Shown piece after piece: positions 59,097 to 64,000 of a stretch of DNA of 64,000 nucleotides. How positions within the stretch are numbered: position 1 is the first letter of the stretch; each line of letters opens with the position of its first letter. The position numbers were made by a program, and so were the translations under genes. The notes beneath the pieces were generated by a model. The model was not told the origin of the DNA. It did no database searches and saw only the letters and a list, made by a program, of their open reading frames with translations. Source of the DNA: Pacificoceanicola onchidii (lineage in GTDB: Bacteria > Pseudomonadota > Alphaproteobacteria > Rhodobacterales > Rhodobacteraceae); the NCBI RefSeq assembly GCF_004804335.1, contig NZ_SRXY01000010.1, positions 1 through 64,000 of the forward strand. The letters are read 5' to 3'.

Positions 59097-60361
59097 AGCG
59101 GATGCTGGCACGCCTTGTCCTGATTGGCGCAACGCTGGCCGCGAGCCCCGGCCACGCGCTGGAACCCGAACGGCGCGAGGTCATCGTGACTCATAACCGC
59201 GTCTGGGACGGCGACAAGTATCACGAAAATTTCGTGCCCTCCGATCAAGGCGAGATGCTGCTCTTGGCGGGGCAGGACAATGCGGTCTCTTTTGTGCGGA
59301 CGCAGGAGTATTACTGGCCTCTGTCGCGGCAGAAGTACGTGGCCTTTGAACGCCAGCGTGTGGAAATCGATGGTGTTCTGCGCGTCACCCGCGATGGCGC
59401 CCTCGTGGTAGAGGTCGCACTCGCGCCGTTTGTGATCGTCTACCCTGAAGGCGCGGTGAATGGAAATGCACATCTGGTTTGGGGTGAGGCTGCGCTCGAG
59501 GAGTTTGAACAGTATAGACAGGCTGAGCGGGATTTTGTCATTGCCTTTACTGCCTCGCAACGAGAACAGACCCGATACAATCAGGCGCTGCTCAAGGCCG
59601 GGGCAGCACGTGTTGCCGGAGGCGATATACAAAAAGTCGAGGCCCCGCCGCCGCCGCCTGAGCCGAGCTTGAAGCTGGTGACGGAGCCTAGGCGCGCTTA
59701 TCGAATTGCACTACAGCCGGGACGGTACGAGGCCGTTGTTTTGCAAGGTGGCGAAGAGATCCCCGGCACGGAACGCACCTTGCGCATTCTCGCTGATGGC
59801 GGTCGCAATGGCGTGGTGGCCGGGATCGTGCCGGAAGAGCGCTGGACCCGGCCGCTGCCAGCGAACTCGGCAACCGATCGGATCTATACGGTTCCCGGCA
59901 CTGTGTTCTATGCGACTCTGGCCGAGGCAAGCCGCTTTGATGAGGCCGACTATGTGGCGCTGACCCGACCCCAGGCCGAAGGTGTGGCAGGTCGGGATAT
60001 GTGGGTCAAACGGCGGCAGGTCGAAAGTGCGGAAATGGCGCTTGAGTGGACGGGGCAGAGCGCGGTTGTCGAGTCCACAATGGATGCGCTCAAGGTCGAG
60101 CAGACCCAAGGATCAGAGTTCGGGTATGTGGTACGCACCGCTTCTGAGAGCGAAACACCCGACCTGCGCGCCTTTGAAGTCCGCGTTCCCGAGAACACGG
60201 AAGTGACCCGTGCAACAGTTGTGTTGACGGCAGAGGGTGCGGGAGCGATTCGGCGTCATGTGGTTGTGGTGCATCCACGCAATGGGGTGCAAAGCTGGGG
60301 GTTGGCGCTTGCGCCGTTTGTCTTTGGGTTGATGCTGATTTGGCGTCGCCGACGCACGTGA
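59093..60361 (+). CDS. Exported, C-terminally anchored protein of unknown function
   Basis: A 422-residue protein I do not recognise. It has a signal peptide (about 22 residues, cleavage after GHA), a strand-rich first half, a hinge EAPPPPPEPS near 187 and a second half with repeated strand-turn patterns. It ends in one membrane span (WGLALAPFVFGLMLIW) and the stop-transfer tail RRRRT. So it should be a periplasmic protein anchored at its C-terminus. Its ATG overlaps the ABC-2 permease stop (ATGA), making it a likely third component of that transporter. No enzymatic motif was seen. Confidence 0.75.
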   Translation: MKRMLARLVLIGATLAASPGHALEPERREVIVTHNRVWDGDKYHENFVPSDQGEMLLLAGQDNAVSFVRTQEYYWPLSRQKYVAFERQRVEIDGVLRVTRDGALVVEVALAPFVIVYPEGAVNGNAHLVWGEAALEEFEQYRQAERDFVIAFTASQREQTRYNQALLKAGAARVAGGDIQKVEAPPPPPEPSLKLVTEPRRAYRIALQPGRYEAVVLQGGEEIPGTERTLRILADGGRNGVVAGIVPEERWTRPLPANSATDRIYTVPGTVFYATLAEASRFDEADYVALTRPQAEGVAGRDMWVKRRQVESAEMALEWTGQSAVVESTMDALKVEQTQGSEFGYVVRTASESETPDLRAFEVRVPENTEVTRATVVLTAEGAGAIRRHVVVVHPRNGVQSWGLALAPFVFGLMLIWRRRRT

Positions 60362-60604
60362 AACCGCGATGAATCTGTGAAGATGAAATTCAATTTCATT
60401 CCCAGGGGCCTCTTCTATACGGCGATCCAGCGGGAAAAAGCCTCTCAAGATCAATGAAATAAATGCTTATTCGGGATTTCTCCCAACAGGGACCCTAAAA
60501 TTTCTTTCGGCCCCCTTCGTTTAGTACAAAATTCATTTCTTTTTACTGTTGCCTAAAATCAAATTTATTTTTATCCTCACTTTAACACGAAGAAAGGGAT
60601 TCTC
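60362..60604 (+). promoter_or_regulatory. AT-rich promoter region before the aldolase gene
   Basis: A 243-base gene-free stretch that becomes strongly A+T-rich from 60450. It contains GAAATAAAT (60456-60464), also seen at 49139-49147, and several AAATTTCTTT-like tracts. A separate promoter for the aldolase-dehydrogenase genes probably lies here. Confidence 0.4.
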
Positions 60605-61249
60605 ATGACTGCCCAGCACCAAGACGTGGTGAAGCGGAAAATCGCGCAGGCGCGCCTTCTGCCGGTTGTTGTGCTCGACAGCGCAGCTCAGGCTTTGCCA
60701 CTGGCCGATGCGCTAGCCGAAGGCGGATTGCCCGTGGCGGAAGTGACCTTCCGCACTGACGCGGCAGCTGAGTCGATCAAGGCGATCGCCCAAGCGCGCC
60801 CCGATATGGTTGTTGGCGCAGGCACGGTACTGAGCGCCGATCACGTGGCGCGGGCGGTTGAGGCCGGAGCGCAATTCCTGGTTTCGCCCGGGTTCAACCC
60901 GGCGGTGGTAGCTGCCGCACAAGAGGCCGGCATCCCGATCGTGCCGGGCGTGAACAGCCCGACCAATGTTGAGGCGGCCATGGCCATGGGGCTCAAGCTT
61001 TTGAAATTCTTCCCGGCTGAGGTCAGCGGCGGCATCCCTATGCTGAAATCGTTGAGTGGCCCCTACGGCAATGTGTCCTTCATCCCTACCGGCGGCATCG
61101 GGCCGAAGAACCTCAATGACTATCTCGCCCTGTCCAATGTTCTGGCCTGTGGCGGATCCTGGATGGTCGACCGCAAAACGGTGGCCGCTGGACAATTTGA
61201 CGAAATCACACGGCTGACCCGGGCGGCTGTTGCCCTGGCGGCCAAATAA
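60605..61249 (+). CDS. eda: KDPG/KHG aldolase-like enzyme
   Basis: A 214-residue class I aldolase of the Eda family. Glu46 (EVTFRT) and the Schiff-base Lys134 (KFFPAE) are present, with GAGTVL and SPGFNP between. It splits 2-keto-3-deoxy-6-phosphogluconate or related 2-keto-3-deoxy (or 4-hydroxy-2-oxo) acids to pyruvate and an aldehyde. GGGA precedes the ATG. With no kinase nearby, the substrate might be made elsewhere or be unphosphorylated. The following dehydrogenases fit a sugar-acid pathway. Normal size. Confidence 0.9.
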   Translation: MTAQHQDVVKRKIAQARLLPVVVLDSAAQALPLADALAEGGLPVAEVTFRTDAAAESIKAIAQARPDMVVGAGTVLSADHVARAVEAGAQFLVSPGFNPAVVAAAQEAGIPIVPGVNSPTNVEAAMAMGLKLLKFFPAEVSGGIPMLKSLSGPYGNVSFIPTGGIGPKNLNDYLALSNVLACGGSWMVDRKTVAAGQFDEITRLTRAAVALAAK

Positions 61250-61289
61250 TCCCGATCGCCCGTCCGGGTGACAAACGAAGGAGTAGGAA

Positions 61290-62120
61290 ATGCCTGCAAA
61301 CGGTTCGAAATATAACATGTCGCTGGACGGTCAGGTTGCCATCGTCACAGGAGCGGCCTCGGGGATCGGTGAAGAAGTCTGCCGCGTCTATGCCGCCAAT
61401 GGTTGCAAGGTCGCGATGGTCGATTTCGATAAGGAGCGCCTCGATCGGATCGCCGGAGAAATCGCGGCTGACGGAGGGGAAATCCTGTCGATCTTTGCCG
61501 ACGTGACCGAAGAAGAAACCGTGCGCGCATTCTTCAAGCAAGTGCACGACAAATGGGGCCGCATCGATGTGGTGGTAAACTCTGCCGGCCGTGACAGCCT
61601 TGCGCCTCCGCTGGACAAGGTGACACTGGAAGAGTGGACCAAGACAATCGAACCCAACCTGACAGCTGTGTTCCTGTGCTGCCGCGAAGCGTTCATCTAC
61701 ATGGAACCGCAAGGCGGTGGCCGGATTATCAATATGGGGTCGTCCTCGACCCGCGTTGCGTCGGGCCCGGGGCACAGCCCCTACCGCGCTTCCAAGCACG
61801 GAATGATTGGCTTTTCCAAAAACATCCTACTGGACGGCCTGCCAAAGAATATCGGCGTCACCGTGTTGAACCCCAGCCACGTGAAAACACCGATGACCGA
61901 GATTATCGACAAGGGTATCTATGACGGAGATCTGGAAGCCTACGTGGATGGCTGGCTCGACGAGAAAGAGCTGAAAGAGGGTATTCATGCCTCTTGTATC
62001 GATGTGGAAAACGTCGGCTGGCTGGCGCTCTACGTGGCCACCCGGACCCCGGATGTGACCATCCCGACCATCTCGCTGTATCCGACTCACAAGGCTCACC
62101 GCTACGGTATGGAGGTCTGA
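61290..62120 (+). CDS. SDR-family oxidoreductase (sugar-acid pathway)
   Basis: A 276-residue classical SDR. VTGAASGIGEEV near the N-terminus binds NAD(P), NSAGRD is at the NAG position, and YRASK with serine in MGSSSTR forms the catalytic site. The C-terminus (DVTIPTISLYPTHKAHRYGMEV) is longer than usual and not of the IDGG type, which may mark a special substrate. GGAGTAGG precedes the ATG. It lies between the aldolase and an alcohol dehydrogenase gene. Confidence 0.87.
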   Translation: MPANGSKYNMSLDGQVAIVTGAASGIGEEVCRVYAANGCKVAMVDFDKERLDRIAGEIAADGGEILSIFADVTEEETVRAFFKQVHDKWGRIDVVVNSAGRDSLAPPLDKVTLEEWTKTIEPNLTAVFLCCREAFIYMEPQGGGRIINMGSSSTRVASGPGHSPYRASKHGMIGFSKNILLDGLPKNIGVTVLNPSHVKTPMTEIIDKGIYDGDLEAYVDGWLDEKELKEGIHASCIDVENVGWLALYVATRTPDVTIPTISLYPTHKAHRYGMEV

Positions 62121-62124
62121 GCCC

Positions 62125-63180
62125 GTGAAAGCCGCTGTCTTCAAAGGCCCGGGTAATCTTACGCTGGATGAGCGGGACATTCCCGCCATCCGGGATGAGG
62201 AAGTGCTGGTCAAGGTGCATGCCGCCGCGATCTGTGGCACGGACCTGAAAATTCACCGGGGCGGACACTTCCGCGTCGGTGAGGGCGATACGGTCGTGCT
62301 GGGCCATGAACTGGCCGGCGAGATCGTCAAGGTCGGCAGCCATGTCTCCGGCTGGTCGGTGGGGCAGCGGGTCTCCGTTGTGCCCAATATCGGCTGTGGC
62401 AAATGTGACATGTGCCGTCGGGGGCTTAATAACATGTGCCCCGACTACGATGCCTTTGGCATCAATGTCGACGGCGGCTTTCAGCAATATATGGTGGTGA
62501 CGGCAGCGGCGCTATACGGCGGCAACCTGTTCGAGATCCCCAAAACGATGGATTACGAGGCCGCCACTCTGGTCGAGCCGCTGTCCTGCTGTTTCAACGG
62601 CTGGAAAGACCTGCATGTGACACCCGAAGACCGGGTGCTGGTGCTGGGCACCGGGCCGATTGCCGGGTTCTTCCTGCAACTTGCCAAGGCCTATGGTGCC
62701 AAGCAGGTGATCGTTGTCGGCCGCCGCGACAGCCGGCTCGAAGAGATTGCCGGTCTGGGTGCCACCGACACGGTGAATTCGTGCAAGGTTGACGTGGTCG
62801 ATGAGATCATGCGCCTGACCGGTGGGGCCGGTGTCGATGTGGCACTGACCTGTGCGCCCGCGCCCGAATTGCAGGTTCAGGCCATGGCCTTGCTCGCCCG
62901 CTATGGACGAATGAACTTTTTCTCGGGACTTAACAAAGGCACGATAGTCGAGATCGACACCAATAAGGTCCATTACTGGGGTCTCAAGCTCCTCGGGTCT
63001 ACCGGATCGAGCATCGAAGATTACGCCCGCTCGCTGCGGCTGGTCGAAAGCGGTCAGATCGATGTGACCCAGGTGGTGACCCATCGTTTTGCCATGAACA
63101 GGGCGGTTGACGCCTTTGATCACGCGCTGGCCGGCAAGGGGATGAAGACCCTTGTGCTACCACAAGAGGAGGCTGCTTGA
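62125..63180 (+). CDS. Zinc-dependent alcohol dehydrogenase (sorbitol/threonine-dehydrogenase-like)
   Basis: A 351-residue zinc MDR enzyme. Catalytic zinc ligands Cys37, His61 and Glu62 (in ICGTD and GHELAG) and the four structural cysteines 91, 94, 97 and 105 are all present. The NAD region has VLGTGPIAGFFLQLAKAYGAKQVIVVG. The start is GTG at 62125 behind GGAGG. It should oxidise a polyol or a sugar-acid hydroxyl. The stop overlaps the next gene's start (TGATG), and the two are homologous, suggesting tandem duplication with diverged function. Confidence 0.9.
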   Translation: MKAAVFKGPGNLTLDERDIPAIRDEEVLVKVHAAAICGTDLKIHRGGHFRVGEGDTVVLGHELAGEIVKVGSHVSGWSVGQRVSVVPNIGCGKCDMCRRGLNNMCPDYDAFGINVDGGFQQYMVVTAAALYGGNLFEIPKTMDYEAATLVEPLSCCFNGWKDLHVTPEDRVLVLGTGPIAGFFLQLAKAYGAKQVIVVGRRDSRLEEIAGLGATDTVNSCKVDVVDEIMRLTGGAGVDVALTCAPAPELQVQAMALLARYGRMNFFSGLNKGTIVEIDTNKVHYWGLKLLGSTGSSIEDYARSLRLVESGQIDVTQVVTHRFAMNRAVDAFDHALAGKGMKTLVLPQEEAA

Positions 63181-64000
63181 TGAAAGCCGCTGTATTGCAC
63201 GCCCCCGCCGACCTCCGGGTCGAGGAAATTCCGGTGCCTGAGGCGCTGGAGGACAACGAAGTTCTGGTCAAGGTTGTGGCCTGCGGCATCTGCGGGTCTG
63301 ATATTGGCCGGATCATGGTCAATGGCACCTATTCTTTTCCCACCGTGCCCGGGCATGAATTTGCCGGTGTCGTGGAAAAGGTCGGCGCCAATGTGTCCCA
63401 TGTTGCCCCAGGCGATCGCGCCGCGATTGCGCCCCTGGTGCCCTGTTTCGACTGCCCCGAATGTGAAGCGGGCCGTTATTCGCTGTGTGACGATTACAGC
63501 TTTCTGGGCTCGCGCACCGACGGCGCATTTGCCGAGTTCGTGCGCGCGCCCGCGGCCAATGTAATGAAAGTGCCCGATGAGGTCTCGCTTGAGGTCGCGG
63601 CCACCATCGAACCGGCGGCAATCATCCTGCACGGCATCCACAAGGTTGATCTGAGTTTGGGCGACGCGGTCGCCGTAGTCGGCTGTGGGGCGCTGGGATA
63701 TTTCGCGCTGCAATTTGCCAAGCTTTCCGGCGCACAGCCGCTCATTGCCATCGACGTGGATGAAGACAAGCTGGAATTGGCGCGTCAGGTCGGCGCCGAT
63801 GTCTGCATCAACCCAATGAAGGAAGACGTGCTGGAGGCGGTCAAGGCGGCCACCGGCGGACGCGGCGTGGCGCTGTCGATCGAATGCGCGGGCAACGAGC
63901 CCGGCCGCAACAGCTCGATCGAAGTAGCGGCCAAGCAGGGCAAGGTTCTGCTGTATGGCACCGCCTATGGCGACGTGACCTTCCCGCACGCGCTGTTCGA
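63180..64000 (+). CDS. Zinc-dependent alcohol dehydrogenase (galactitol/sorbitol-dehydrogenase-like), runs off the window
   Basis: The ATG at 63180 overlaps the previous stop, and the frame stays open for 273 codons to the window edge. MKAAVLHAPADLRVEEIPVPE, GICGSD with Cys38, GHE with His59 and Glu60, and structural cysteines 89, 92, 95 and 103 show a zinc MDR enzyme. VVGCGALGYFALQFAKLSGA is the NAD fold. The last ~75 residues are outside the window. It belongs to the same operon as the aldolase and acts on a polyol or hydroxy acid. Confidence 0.88.
   Translation, partial: MKAAVLHAPADLRVEEIPVPEALEDNEVLVKVVACGICGSDIGRIMVNGTYSFPTVPGHEFAGVVEKVGANVSHVAPGDRAAIAPLVPCFDCPECEAGRYSLCDDYSFLGSRTDGAFAEFVRAPAANVMKVPDEVSLEVAATIEPAAIILHGIHKVDLSLGDAVAVVGCGALGYFALQFAKLSGAQPLIAIDVDEDKLELARQVGADVCINPMKEDVLEAVKAATGGRGVALSIECAGNEPGRNSSIEVAAKQGKVLLYGTAYGDVTFPHALF

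Noticed and set aside
1-64000. CRISPR arrays, rRNA genes, known riboswitches, prophage structural genes
   Set aside because: None seen on reading both strands; short spaced repeats found were only the operator pairs listed.

Overview
The window looks like part of a large low-copy plasmid or chromid from a Roseobacter-group alphaproteobacterium (Rhodobacterales). The main reason is a complete repABC replication and partition module on the minus strand (about 14.6-18.3 kb) with three copies of the 16-bp parS palindrome and a counter-transcribed RNA between repB and repC. The high-GC coding style, the DUF736/ArdC/large-ParB cluster and the many ABC importers, SDRs and MttB/GcvT-type demethylases fit the same group. 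Species was not determined.

Layout. (1) 0-1.7 kb, minus: a GAF-histidine kinase followed by the start of a 2-oxoglutarate/Fe(II) oxygenase that runs off the left edge. (2) 1.9-13 kb, minus: a plasmid 'establishment' block. It holds a tandem DUF736 protein, a small conserved protein, a giant methyltransferase/strawberry-notch helicase, a RelE/RelB-type toxin-antitoxin pair, two coupled unknown genes, a large ParB-like protein, a DUF3768 protein and an ArdC-like antirestriction protein. Five of these genes carry a related sequence motif in their 5' leaders. (3) 13.3-18.5 kb, minus: a Fic protein with a dyad-covered promoter, then repC, ctRNA, repB and repA. (4) 18.5-21.7 kb: a gene-poor kilobase, a serine recombinase and a divergent HTH protein. 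(5) 22.0-26.7 kb, plus: GcvT-type FAD demethylase, MttB-like methyltransferase and TetR regulator, with a paired dyad upstream. The next gene looks like the first codons of a sarcosine oxidase beta subunit, cut short by a stop codon and insertion-sequence debris. (6) 26.7-28.6 kb: decayed IS3 and IS110 fragments. (7) 29.0-44.9 kb: a catabolic regulon with a GntR regulator, two aldehyde dehydrogenases, a GMC oxidoreductase, a split transketolase, an RbsABC-type importer, a secreted cupin, a quinone-oxidoreductase-like MDR, a glycerol-dehydrogenase-like protein, an AroE-like dehydrogenase, an SDR and a HAD phosphatase. Four AT-rich dyads related to ATCATATATGAT mark its promoters. (8) 45-46.6 kb: a livF remnant, a LysR gene with a perfect dyad at its promoter, and a decayed SDR gene. 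(9) 46.7-64 kb, plus: a second catabolic region with a PRISE-type reductase, four complete SDRs, a sugar-type ABC importer with two ATPases, an embedded ABC-2-type transporter with an unrecognised periplasmic protein, a KDPG-aldolase-like enzyme and two zinc alcohol dehydrogenases, the last running off the right edge.

How it works together. Regions 2-4 maintain and protect the replicon. Regions 5-9 are cargo for taking up and oxidising small methylated amines, polyols, sugars or sugar acids. The substrates of regions 7 and 9 cannot be read from sequence alone. No CRISPR array, tRNA or rRNA was recognised. All calls come from reading the sequence; no database search was run.
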